The notes: generated from the letters alone by a model not told the origin. A stretch of DNA of 10,139 nt from Jimgerdemannia flammicorona (GCA_003990745.1 RBNI01007606.1:1-10139), one strand, 5' to 3'. Shown: positions 1-8,811, counted from the stretch's first letter. Made by a program: numbers and translations.

Positions 1-60
1 AAAAAAAAAAAAACGGAAGGCGCATGATTATTGCAAAATCTCTTATCCTCCTTAACACAT
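1..60 (-). other. 3' flank of SEC5
   Basis: The SEC5 stop codon occupies 63-61, and the 60 bases beyond it reach the window edge. They include 13 A residues at 1-13 (T on the transcript strand). An AATAAT-like string in transcript orientation (near 28-34) is the only weak poly(A) signal candidate. Nothing else is seen. Confidence 0.4.
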
Positions 61-3000
61 CTATTTGGCACTGTTGCTGCCGTCCTTCACTTTCTTGAAG
101 CAGAGGAACTGCACCGCCGTCGACTTGCGACTATCTACCAGTAACTTCTTGACGCTGTTTAGTTCTGTTTGCAGGTTATTCGAGTGCTGTTGCTGCGGGT
201 CGTACGCCGCCTCGATCGTCGAGTAGATTTGCTGCAGCGTCTCGGCCGCCACGGGGGTGACATACTGTGAAAGAGTTTGATGCATAAATTCGATCTCGAG
301 GGTCGCCTGGATGTGGAAGGAGAAAGAGGGTTGTGTCAAGACATATTACAAACTAGCGAAATTACAGTTGGCACGAAAGGTGTACGAAATTCCATCACAA
401 ACTCGTCGCACCTGCAACATGCCACCCATGCCGAACCGATCAACCTGCTGGAAGCTCTCCAAACAATCCTGCGCCATGTTCTCAAGCAACGCAGAGAGCG
501 TGCGATGGACGAGCCGCTTGGCGATGCCGCTAACTTGCGCGTGAACGATGACTAGGGAGAGCAAGGCCTCATAGATGAACGAGTGGACCTCTGTTCATGA
601 GGCGCGTGAGTCAGCGTGGTGCGTCACAGAGCGTTTTAACATCATCAGACATAACTATGCAAGGGCCAGCACCTCACCTGTGGGCTTTGAAATGCTGTAC
701 CAGTCCACCCCGTCGAGGAGAATTCCCCGTTTGACGATCTCGGTGATATTTTGGGTTTTGCGTTTGATGTAGTCGTCGAAGAGGATACCGTCCAACTGAT
801 CAACGACATCGATCAACGTCTGTGGAAATAGCATTGATGTGCAAAATTAAATCCATGGAATTGCACATGAAGAACCGAAGATAATTGGTCGTTAAGGGAC
901 ACAATACCTTCAACTCGTCAGTCATCTGGGTTTGATATGCAGCCTCAAACAAGTTGACCAACTTGGGTATGATGGAAGCACGCAAATGGGACAGGTTGCT
1001 GACTGTGAGCAGAATCCGCGAATCCTACATAACCGATGACAAAGTCGTCAGATACGGTCGGTCAGAAGACATGGATTAACAATCATCCGTCGTGTGCAAT
1101 AATCTCAGCGAAGTTTCTGTGTCCGTACCATTGAGTTAACATCAATCTTTGATCGTTTCAGCGCCGAATCATCCTTTTCCGGCAGCAGTGGCGAGTATTC
1201 GGAGAAGGCGAGGTGCACCAAACCATCAAGAAACGAATACAATGAGTCGAGGAATGTGCCTCGGATTCTCTCAAGATATTCAGACGAAATTTTGGGTTTC
1301 TGCTCAACAGATGATTGTGAGGAAAAGAGTATCATAAGCGACTTCGATCGGTAAGCTACATCTATCGCTGCCGAGATGTCAAAAACACCAACAAAGTGAA
1401 ATAGCGACGACCGCGCAATATCATTGGCCCGGCTGCTCTTCCAATCCACCACCCACCTCTTTGCTCCGGTCTTCCTTGTTATCCGACACGGCCGTCAAGC
1501 TGCCGATCTTGAACGCCGACCGCGCGCAATACTTGTGATAGCTGTGGAACAAACGCAGGAAAGCCGTGACCTCGACGTTGTCGGCATCCGGGTTCCAATC
1601 CTCGAGCTGGTAGAATGTCTTGGCGTCTGATATTCACAAAGAGAAAATAAACAGTGCATACAGCCAGGTCAAAACAACAACAGCAACAATGTAATATGTC
1701 ATTCACACAGAATACAGTCTCTCAATCACCCGAGAGCCAGTATCTGAAACCACACCCACCTCTCGCCCAACACTCGCAGAGCACCTCGATAAATCTCCAC
1801 CTCGTATCCTCCATTAATTTAGTCAAGCCGACGAACGCCTCACCAGCCAGGTTGATTGCGTTAATATCGTTTACGCAGTTGGCCAACTCGGTGATGGTGC
1901 GGGTGAGAAAATAGCAAGTAGTGACCGAGTTGGCGTTGGGTGGCAGGAACGGAGGAAGCTGTGCGGGGCTCTCGTCGTCCGCTGAGCCGATCTGCGACGC
2001 GCGCCGCGCCGCCACAATGGGCGTGCTCAGCGAGAAGTGCCGCGAGATCAGCGACGCGTACAAACTCACCACCTCCCTGGCCATGATCTGACATTGTTCA
2101 ACCTTAGCGAGATCCACGCCTTGCCGGCGGCGTTTATTCGTGACGAGGCTCGCAACGGCAGCCTGGTGGGTAAGGGGGTTATGATGGATTATGAAGAGGC
2201 AGGCATAGGCAGATATGACTCCAGTGAGATGGGCGTGTCTTCATTATCATAGTACCTTGTTCTGGAATTTGCCATCAATAAAGGACTTGGAGAGCTTCCA
2301 AAAATCTGGCAAGCAGCGCAGCAACAGATCCGACAACGACTTGACCACATTTAACGTCGCACGCCAAATTTGTACGTCCGTTTCCTTGACTATTTAAATG
2401 GACATGAGCGATTATATCAAAGAAAATAATCAGGATTCTCAATTCGTCCACAAAGGTACAAGACAATAACATAAGTACGCACCTAGTGCAGTTTCGATAT
2501 CGCGTATGTCCGCCAGTCCGAGCACCTTTTTCAGCGAGATAGAACGTCTCTTGTCCTTTTCACTTGTGTCGGTAGAGACCTTCAGGGCTGGATTGTGAAA
2601 ATCAATGAGCAGTGTCGAATGAATAAATTTTTAGCCTCACGTCCCGTCTCGAAAAGACACATCAGACAAAGAGAAACAAGCGATCTCAAGATTCCGACGA
2701 GGATCAAACCTTCAATCTTCTGCGCATTTTCCTCATACGTTTCGTTGAGCAGGCCGACGATCCACTTGTATTGGCTATCCAAGTAAAACCACGCCGGATC
2801 GTTCGTCGTGTCGAGATCGAACAGGAAGCTTCCAGAGACAACGACAACGGACAAATGTCAGCAAACCCGGTTCTGAAATCGCCCCTTTGGCAACCAACTC
2901 ATCACCACCATATCTTCGCAACCCTTCCGGATTCTCTCGACCTACTTGATGGTCTTTTCCTGCTCCTCCATGCTCCGCCACGGCTCCGCCAGCTGCTTGA

Positions 3001-4488
3001 ACAGCACGTCCCTCAGTTCGACCACGATCTTCTCGACCTCGGTCCACACCTTGTCGAACACCTTGCGATGCAGGTCGGTGATGTCAGTGTCCTGCGACGC
3101 CGACAGGCCGCCGGCGTCGTCACCGTTCGCGTCGCCCTTGAGCGTAGAGTAGAGGTACTTGCCCTTCTTGTAGTCGCGGATCGCCGTCTCGTACTTGGTC
3201 TATTGATTAAGAATGTTGGGGCGATAAGCAGTAGATCGCCAAAACGGAGGTTATGCGCGATGACCGAGAACGAACCTGCTTAGTCGACTCGAGCAAGCTG
3301 CTGGGTAGGTTAAAGAAGAACTTGTATCTCTCTAAGATGACGAGCGTACTGCGGATCTTTTCGGCCTTCTCGCGGCGCTCGATGACGGGCCCGAAGATCT
3401 GTTGTGCGCGGCGCGTGCCCTCTGAATAGTGGTGAGGTGATAGGGGTTAATTTCACGATATAAAAAAGCCCCAACATATCTTGATCCACCTCCAAAACCA
3501 GTGGGCACGGGACTTTCCACACCCATCCGCAGCTCCTCCACCCAAGCCTACCCGACAACGCCGCGCCCAACGCCCTCGTCCCGTACTCCTCCTGCGAATT
3601 CAGCTTCTTAGCCTTCATCTCGTCGTACACGTGGTCAATTGTGTTCTTGGCGCCGACAAACCGATCAAAGTTAGCGTGCACGAGGGCCTTGAGCGCTTCG
3701 GAGCGCTGGTCTACCGTCAGCTTGAGTCGCTCCACGCCGGCGATCAGATCGGCATAGGAGGTGTCGCGATGAACCGTCAGGAGGAAGTGGCGCGGGTTGA
3801 AGGTCTTGTTTGAAATAATGAGGGAGGTGCCTGATAGTAAGAAAGAATCGGAATCAAGAGTCGAAGTATATGGTTGGTTCGGCGATAGTTTGAACGCGGG
3901 AGGCGTGCAAAACAAAGGGGGGCGGAACTTACGTTCTTTAAGCTCGGACATAGACGCTGTGTTGCGGTTGCTCACGCTTTGCTTGCTCGTGCTGTTGAAC
4001 AGTTTGTGGAGTCGCAAACGAGATTGCCGTTACATGCGGCGAATTCTTGATGTTGACAAGCAAAAACCACCCGACACAATACTCAAAAAATTCTTGCTAT
4101 TATGGCCATCATCAATTATCCTCTCAGAAATGGCTGTGAATCCCTGACATACCCCTTAAAGATTGATTCCTTTAATCCAAGCGGGTCGCTCTCGTCCAGG
4201 ATGTCATCCTGTTCGTCTTCAAACTCGGGTTCCGGCAGCGCAACAATTGGCGCCCGAGTGAACTGCTGCAAGGCAGACTCGCGGGCGGTAGAGCGGTTGT
4301 GGACATCGTCGGCCCATTCATCGTCGTCGAGGGAGTCGAGATGATAGTGTCGGAGGACTGTGCAGGTTGAATGGGGGAGGGGGGAGTTGGTTAGATGAAA
4401 GTAGCGGAAATAGTCAAGCGGAGCTACGGGGGATGGCCTCACTTGTCGCGTCCTCTGCCAAGGCCGGTAGAGTGAGAACTGCAGTCAT
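61..4488 (-). CDS. SEC5: Exocyst complex subunit Sec5 (EXOC2), 16 exons, complete
   Basis: Sec5 is a rod-like subunit of the octameric exocyst, which tethers secretory vesicles to the plasma membrane. Exons in transcript order: 4488-4443, 4357-4153, 3991-3933, 3830-3552, 3421-3276, 3199-2946, 2828-2710, 2587-2483, 2389-2256, 2162-1760, 1626-1457, 1299-1129, 1024-908, 819-678, 590-412, 306-61. All introns are GT-AG, phases agree, and the CDS is 2775 bases (924 residues, as I recall the same length as human EXOC2). Visible family signatures are ILRHYHLDSL near residue 16, acidic DPLGL at 73-77, FNPRHFLLTVHRDTS and NFDRFVGAKNTIDHVYDEMK in exon 4, ERYKFFFNLPSSLLES in exon 5, WFYLDSQYKWI in exon 7, RCLPDFWKLSKSF in exon 9 and LLDGVDWYSISKP in exon 14. 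No metazoan-type TIG/IPT domain is seen at the N-terminus, as in other fungi. The start was chosen because only that ATG enters exon 2 in frame. Exon boundaries are my manual model. Confidence 0.95.
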
Positions 4489-4550
4489 TGATGCTGTGAT
4501 GGAGTCCAGCAAGTCCAACGCGGCCCTTCGCCGCCATGGGATGACGACAT
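4485..4550 (-). other. Upstream ORF of 21 codons overlapping the SEC5 start
   Basis: Upstream of the SEC5 ATG (4488-4486) an ATG at 4550-4548 opens a 21-codon frame. Its TGA (4487-4485) overlaps the SEC5 start codon as ATGA. A second upstream ATG at 4537-4535, in the context cccATGG, opens a 31-codon frame that passes the SEC5 start out of frame and stops at the exon 1 donor. The SEC5 ATG itself has a weak context, with T at -3 and A at +4. These frames matter only if transcription starts upstream of 4550. That is inference, because no transcript data are available. Confidence 0.35.
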
Positions 4551-4622
4551 GCGTATCACATGATCGGAAGCCCAACCACAATAAAAGCAGCCCCTTTGCC
4601 TGTTTTACTGCGCGATCTTGTC
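4489..4622. promoter_or_regulatory. Compact divergent promoter between SEC5 and CSA
   Basis: Only 134 bases separate the SEC5 ATG (minus strand) from the CSA ATG (plus strand), so both promoters and 5' leaders must share this segment or overlap the opposite gene. An AT-rich aataaaag at 4578-4585, about 40 bases before the CSA ATG, is the only TATA-like string. A TCACATGA E-box-like string lies at 4556-4563. No CCAAT box in a usual position was recognised. The promoter role is inferred from gene geometry. Confidence 0.55.
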
Positions 4623-6588
4623 ATGAACCAGTTCCTTTTGGCCAGAGAGCTTGGCCTCGACCCTCCTTCCATCCTCAAGACTGCTGAGATAACCCGCAGG
4701 GTATACGCTATTGATCTCAGCCCTACTAAAGATGTCACAAGGACGCACCAGGCTTCTGTGAACTGCCTCGACATCGAGGCCGTGGAGAGCAGATAGTGGG
4801 TATCGTTTGCCGGTTGCAACGTTTCTAGCAGTGGATTTGCAAAGACATTAAAGTCCGTATTCAAATTGGTTCATAGCATGCTTTCAGGTGGTGCAGATGC
4901 AACAGTATATCTGTATGATCTGGAGGAGCCGCTTAATACCGAAAAATTCATGATACGGTCACTTGCTAGTGTGCCAAGGTGAGCATCGTGCTTCCATATC
5001 ATCTTGTGCATTTAACCATTGAGCTTATTTTCACACATTATTGGATTTATGCGATTGTTTAACCGTTTGAATGAGCCAGTCGTCTTACAGTTTGTACCCC
5101 TTCTCCGTCGTAGAAACGTAGGCCACAAATATGGCGTTTCCGGCGTGTCGTGGTACCCATTCGATACAGGTCTCTTTATCACTTCTTCCTTTGACCACAC
5201 CGTGAAAGCGTGGGACACGAACACAATGCAGGTAAGACATAGGCACTCTTTAGTTTCACACCGGCATCCGTCCGATATCGTCGCTCCTCCCGTTGATTTA
5301 CATGAATCATGACCCCCAGGAAGCCTGCACCTTCGATCTCGAGACAAAGGTGTACTCGCACGCGATCTCACCCATCGCATCCCACTGCCTAGTAGCCGGT
5401 TAGCATCTAACCTCTCCTCCGTTTATCCAGTTGAATGTCCTGACTTTTATAATCACGTCACCGTCTATCCGTATCAGGTGTCTCCGCCAACCCACGGATC
5501 CGCCTTTGTGACCTCCGCACCGGTGCGTTCACGCACTCGCTCCCTGGCCACCGCGGGGCCGTCATGGCCGTGAGGTGGTCGCCGCGCGATGAGTTCACGC
5601 TGGCGTCCGGAGGGTATATATTAACACACAGAATTGCGTTTCGGTTGTTTTGCGGCGGTATTGTGATGGTTTTGTATGCAGAGTAGAGTCTTTGATAATA
5701 ATGTCTGCCGACATCATAGGACGGACCACACAGTCCGGATATGGGATATCCGTCGATCGACCGCGTGCTTGGTCTCTTTGGATCAGCACAACACTGGTAA
5801 ATATTCTCTCCTTCATGCCTCGGCTGTCGTGCACTATTCTCCTATTCTCACTGTATCTTTTTGACTTCAAACACCATTCAGATGCCGATCCTCTCTCCCC
5901 CACCAACGTCGCCCATGGCGATGCTGTCACAGGCCTTACCTTCACGCCGACAGGGCATCATCTCCTCTCGACCTCACACGACGAACGCCTTCGCCTCTGG
6001 GACGCCTGGACAGGGCGCAACACCTTGGTCAACTACGGTCCCTACATTCGCAATCGGTTCGACCAGGCTCTGGCGCCCGTCGTCGTCTCCGGTGGCGGGG
6101 GGTTGGGGAGTGCCGCGGGTGCCACTGGTTGTGATCCCCCGCTCGTATTCCATCCGGGCGACGATCATCAAATTCTGGTGTTTGATATGTTTAGGGGGAA
6201 GCTATTGAAGAGGCTGAGGGGCGCTTATGGAAGAGTCACTTGTATTTGTTGGAGGCCGGATAAGGAGGTGGGTTGGTGGAAGGGAGGGGTGTGGATGCAA
6301 TGCAGGGTACTTTGGATATTGCATGGTTGCTTAATGGTCAAATCCGTTACTTGATCCACTTCCACTTCCAGGAGCTGTACAGCGGATCCAACGACCACGA
6401 GATCCTCGTGTGGAGCCCGGTCGTCTCCAAAGCCGACATCGACCAAACTCCTGTGGTATGTGACATTTCTTCTGCTTTCCGAAGTTTACAAAGACATGGC
6501 ATACAAGCAACACATGTCTAAGGACTTGCAAACACTTTCCAATACTGGCTCAAAGGCCCAAATGGACACATGGAGCGACGATGACTAA
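4623..6588 (+). CDS. ERCC8: Cockayne syndrome protein CSA, WD40 DCAF (ERCC8/Rad28), 9 exons
   Basis: CSA is the WD40 substrate receptor of a CUL4-DDB1 ubiquitin ligase that acts at stalled RNA polymerase II in transcription-coupled nucleotide excision repair. Exons: 4623-4795, 4877-4978, 5114-5231, 5320-5398, 5478-5613, 5720-5796, 5882-6267, 6372-6455, 6556-6588. All introns are GT-AG, phases agree, and the product is 395 residues (human is 396 as I recall). The N-terminal [11 protein letters not shown] and TAEITRRV match the CSA helix region that contacts DDB1. Repeat signatures are [17 protein letters not shown] (58-74), [10 protein letters not shown] and AWDTNTMQ (exon 3), the DCAF WDxR motif WDIR at 211-214 followed by [23 protein letters not shown] (267-282) and [14 protein letters not shown] (358-371). 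The acidic tail MDTWSDDD matches the family end. A Gly-rich stretch in exon 7 replaces a short loop. An alternative last acceptor (exon from 6523) would add 11 residues. The ATG at 4560 is in frame but adds 21 non-conserved residues. Confidence 0.95.
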
Positions 6589-6609
6589 CCGGACCAATCT
6601 CTCCGGATT

Positions 6610-6768
6610 ATGCCGCTGCCGTTCACCATTGACGCAGTTCAATCTTCGCATCTGGGTGCGGCGATCGCGTTGGGCGTCATGATGCGTCTCGACCCGACAC
6701 GACGAAGACGACCACGATCCTTGTTTGATAATATATTTCCGGTCCCAGCTTTGAGGGCAAGGCAATGA
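6610..6768 (+). other. Unassigned 52-codon ORF in frame with, and just after, CSA
   Basis: An ATG at 6610 opens 52 codons ending in TGA at 6766-6768. It is in the same frame as the last CSA exon, and no stop lies between the CSA TAA (6586-6588) and this ATG. The peptide has a hydrophobic half (LGAAIALGVMMRL) followed by an arginine run (RRRRPR). I recognise no family. It may simply be 3' UTR sequence. Confidence 0.12.
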
Positions 6769-7014
6769 TGGCGCTGCTAAATTGACACTCGGAAGCACAT
6801 ACTTGAGGGACGAAGATTCAATGGAGTAGGCGCACCATATTGATGCCAATGAGGTTTGGGTATTAAGTGGTCAACGCATAACGTCAGTTTGGCTGTTCGT
6901 TGTGGTGACACGAGGTTTTGGTTCGTTCTTGAGTCGCCAATACTGAGGACCACCTGTGGCATGCATCACACTCGTCGGCTAGCATTTCCGAAGATTGGAT
7001 GAATCAATAAGATT

Positions 7015-7164
7015 ATGTATGCAATCCGGGATGTTTCGCAGACAAGAGGATTTAATACCAACATGTCTTATTTAATGCTCGAGTTGTCGGACACGCTTGA
7101 AGTGATGGCAGACAAAACCAGAATCAATCTTAGCGCTTCGCTCAGCTCGATCCAAGAGAGCTGA
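7015..7164 (+). other. Unassigned 49-codon ORF, possible gene relict
   Basis: The frame is open from 7003 to a TGA at 7162-7164, with ATGs at 7015, 7063 and 7075. The residue mix is protein-like and amphipathic, for example YLMLELSDTLEVMADKTRIN. The ORF at 7195-7368 resumes in the same frame after three stops within 30 bases. It is overlapped by a minus-strand ORF (7068-7340), and I recognise no family. Confidence 0.15.
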
Positions 7165-7340
7165 GCACGTTCTGGGAGGAGATAATAAAAGAAAATGGTG
7201 GCCTTCGAGAAGCACATCAATGATGCGCAGGATCCAAAAACTACCATAACTAGAAAAGTGCTCTCTCCCACCAAAAAGTTCGAGAACTCAACACGACATG
7301 GTAGACGGTATGGGTCCCAAAAACAAATCGGCTCTTGCAT
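7068..7340 (-). other. Unassigned 90-codon hydrophobic ORF
   Basis: An ATG at 7340 opens 90 codons to a TAA ending at 7068. The middle is hydrophobic (STFLVMVVFGSCASLMCF and then ATIFFYYLL), so one or two membrane segments could be predicted. It lies entirely opposite the two plus-strand ORFs at 7015-7368, so at most one strand is likely to be coding. No family, promoter or splice support was seen. Confidence 0.12.
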
Positions 7341-7368
7341 GATACAGTATCGTACATGTATGGAGTAA
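7195..7368 (+). other. Unassigned 57-codon basic ORF, possible gene relict
   Basis: An ATG at 7195 opens 57 codons to a TAA at 7366-7368. The product is basic and hydrophilic, with segments such as FEKHINDAQDPKTTITRKVL and SPTKKFENSTRHGRRYG. It continues the frame of the ORF ending at 7164, from which it is separated by one TGA and two TAA codons. No GT donor/AG acceptor pair removes these stops neatly. I recognise no family; this may be a decayed gene or chance. Confidence 0.15.
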
Positions 7369-7579
7369 CTAGTCGCGATCAAAGGGAAGAAACTACACAC
7401 CCTTTTTCATGGGTGCCGTTGTCTTGGTGTTACCCATTTGAGGAATGCTTCTTGAAAACGAGTTCGCCCTGCCAAGGACCGGAATCAATCAGTTACCTAA
7501 AGGCTAACCAAAAACACAATTTACGCTTGCGCGGCCAGCTTTTTCGTTCAACGCCCGGCAGGAGGGAAACGTAACTTTT

Positions 7580-7626
7580 GAGCCTTCTTGTGGGACTACG
7601 CTCACTCCTACAGTAACGTGATACTC
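7580..7626 (+). repeat. Diverged direct repeat, copy 1
   Basis: These 47 bases align with 7703-7750 at 35 of 48 columns with one gap. Both copies start with gagccttc, share ctcctac and acgt blocks, and end with actc. Ten of the twelve mismatches are transitions. This copy mostly carries A or T where copy 2 carries G or C. Confidence 0.45.
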
Positions 7627-7702
7627 GCCTTACCGTACACAGCGAGTCGAATAAGCTGTAAGAATCGGTGGCGGATCTATTTTCAAAGAATTCCTATCTC
7701 CC

Positions 7703-7750
7703 GAGCCTTCATTGTCAGGTCACGCTCGCTCCTACGGCGACGTAGGACTC
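7703..7750 (+). repeat. Diverged direct repeat, copy 2, with perfect hairpin
   Basis: This is the partner of 7580-7626, offset by about 123 bases. It contains a perfect 7-base-pair inverted repeat, tcctacg/cgtagga at 7730-7736 and 7741-7747, around a GCGA loop. In RNA that loop would be a GNRA tetraloop. The stem is only partly preserved in copy 1. Function unknown. Confidence 0.45.
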
Positions 7751-8040
7751 AATGTGATTTGTACCGGTAAGCTTGGGTTGCAAACTTTGCCTTGCCGTGT
7801 ATCTCAGAGCACGGCCTCGTGCATTAAATATACGCTTGATGAGGGTTCGAGGAATAACGTATTCGTCCTAACACTGCTTTATCTACGTCAACACCCGATC
7901 CATTCGTCCCGCTTTCAAACAAAAATCCTAGCCTCTAAAGTGTCCAGACTCGGCAGCAAAGTCTCTTCAAACGTCCCAAATCTCTTCCTCCAGTATCCTC
8001 TCGTGGATGCACGCACCGCAAACGCCTCGACCGCAATCCC

Positions 8041-8069
8041 AACCCTATCTCAGCAACCACAGGGTTAGG
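8041..8069 (+). repeat. Telomere-like hexamers in inverted orientation
   Basis: aaccct at 8041-8046 and agggttagg at 8061-8069 are complementary telomere-type hexamers about 14 bases apart, giving a 6-base-pair inverted repeat. It is far too short to call an interstitial telomeric array. Confidence 0.2.
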
Positions 8070-8107
8070 TTTAAGGTCCGGGCGGGCATTTGCGGAGATG
8101 TATCGGT

Positions 8108-8491
8108 CTATCGACGAGTATGACACTCGCTATTTTCCCCACGTGGCAAAACGGGCTTCCCATGGTCATAGTGTTCGAAGACCTCCAGAAAAGGGTCTTC
8201 GCATGATCGAGCCAGTGTTATTGAGCGGTCGACAGACCATTTGTACAAAAGCGCGTTCGTTACAGGTGGGGAATAGCTTGTCTGCATCGACCTAAGCTCA
8301 ATACCATTCTGGAGGTCCAAATGTGGGGCGCGGACCCCTACACCGGACGGAAACCTCGGCTGTTTGAACAAGTGGCATTCGATGGGTCACCTCACAAGGA
8401 TACATACGTTTTGGTGCGCCATGCTGAACACGTTCCTTGGAGCTCCACCGAAGATTACCATGGAAATCGCCAGTACGCTCGACCACGGTAG
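8108..8491. other. Overlapping open frames on both strands, unassigned
   Basis: On plus, a frame is open from 8225 to TAG 8489-8491, with an ATG at 8321. It encodes protein-like segments such as ADPYTGRKPRLFEQVAFDG and DTYVLVRHAEHVPW. On minus, an ATG at 8461 could give a 101-residue product if a 48-base GTATGT...CAG intron (8407-8360) is removed, ending at TAG 8108. That intron is shorter than any other in the window. I recognise neither product. At most one strand is likely real, and both may be chance. Confidence 0.15.
8176..8201 (+). repeat. Perfect 8-bp inverted repeat (hairpin)
   Basis: cgaagacc at 8176-8183 and ggtcttcg at 8194-8201 are exact reverse complements separated by 10 bases. 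No T-run follows and no transcript is known here, so no function is assigned. Confidence 0.35.
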
Positions 8492-8572
8492 CAGCCGGTG
8501 CCTAAATCATGACACGAAAGAGTTGGTAGGGAAAAAATGGAACGAAAAATGAGCTACTCGCGCTCTCGGTCT

Positions 8573-8668
8573 TATTTAAAGATTTGGCAAGTGTCTACTT
8601 TGGCCAATCAGAAACCTATATGACGTCATCTACCCAAACAGCAATATATAGATGCTAAAAATAGCATA
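8573..8668. promoter_or_regulatory. CCAAT / CRE / TATA-like cluster
   Basis: Within 100 bases lie CCAAT (8604-8608), the palindromic CRE/ATF site TGACGTCA (8621-8628) and an AATATATA box (8643-8650), in promoter order for the plus strand. A second TATA-like tatttaaa (8573-8580) would suit minus-strand transcription. A perfect hairpin, atgcta/tagcat around aaaa, follows at 8652-8667. The sites are seen directly; promoter activity is inferred. No convincing gene starts nearby on either strand. Plus-strand transcription would run antisense into the transporter gene. Confidence 0.35.
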
Positions 8669-8811
8669 TTAACATCTACAACAAACGTCAATCTATGAAT
8701 GAATAGTGCGAACCCGGAAGGTGAGGGATTATATATGTACATAACATGCAAGAGAGAGTCTTCCCGTGCATGCATAAATATTGTACTTTTCCAAACCAGC
8801 AAATTATGCAG

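Larger units (their letters stand above)
6589..8811. other. Convergent intergenic region, no recognised gene
   Basis: This 2.2 kb lies between the stop codons of two convergent genes (CSA on plus, transporter on minus). That is long compared with the 134-base gap on the other side of CSA. No family, RNA gene or transposon domain was recognised in any frame. Open frames are short (about 110 codons or less, or lacking Met), often overlap on both strands, and show no agreed splice structure. The ends must contain the 3' UTRs of both neighbours, but no clear poly(A) signal pair stands out. Decayed mobile or duplicated sequence is one possibility. Its separate elements are listed below. Confidence 0.6.

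Noticed and set aside
1105..1452. A 115-codon minus-strand ORF as a separate gene
   Set aside because: Its C-terminal part is SEC5 exon 12, and its N-terminal part is intron 11 read in the exon 12 frame.
1673..1690. CAA/CAG-type microsatellite
   Set aside because: A short imperfect run inside SEC5 intron 10 near its pyrimidine tract (on the transcript strand); not notable.
2771..3283. A 170-codon plus-strand ORF
   Set aside because: It is the complement of SEC5 exons 6 and 7 with their intron; no family similarity on this strand.
3354..3376. Resemblance to the 5' end of U2 snRNA (atcttttcggcc)
   Set aside because: It lies inside SEC5 exon 5, where the frame and family similarity explain the sequence fully; nothing else of U2 follows.
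8041..8069. Interstitial telomere array
   Set aside because: Only two hexamers in opposite orientation are present; chance is adequate.
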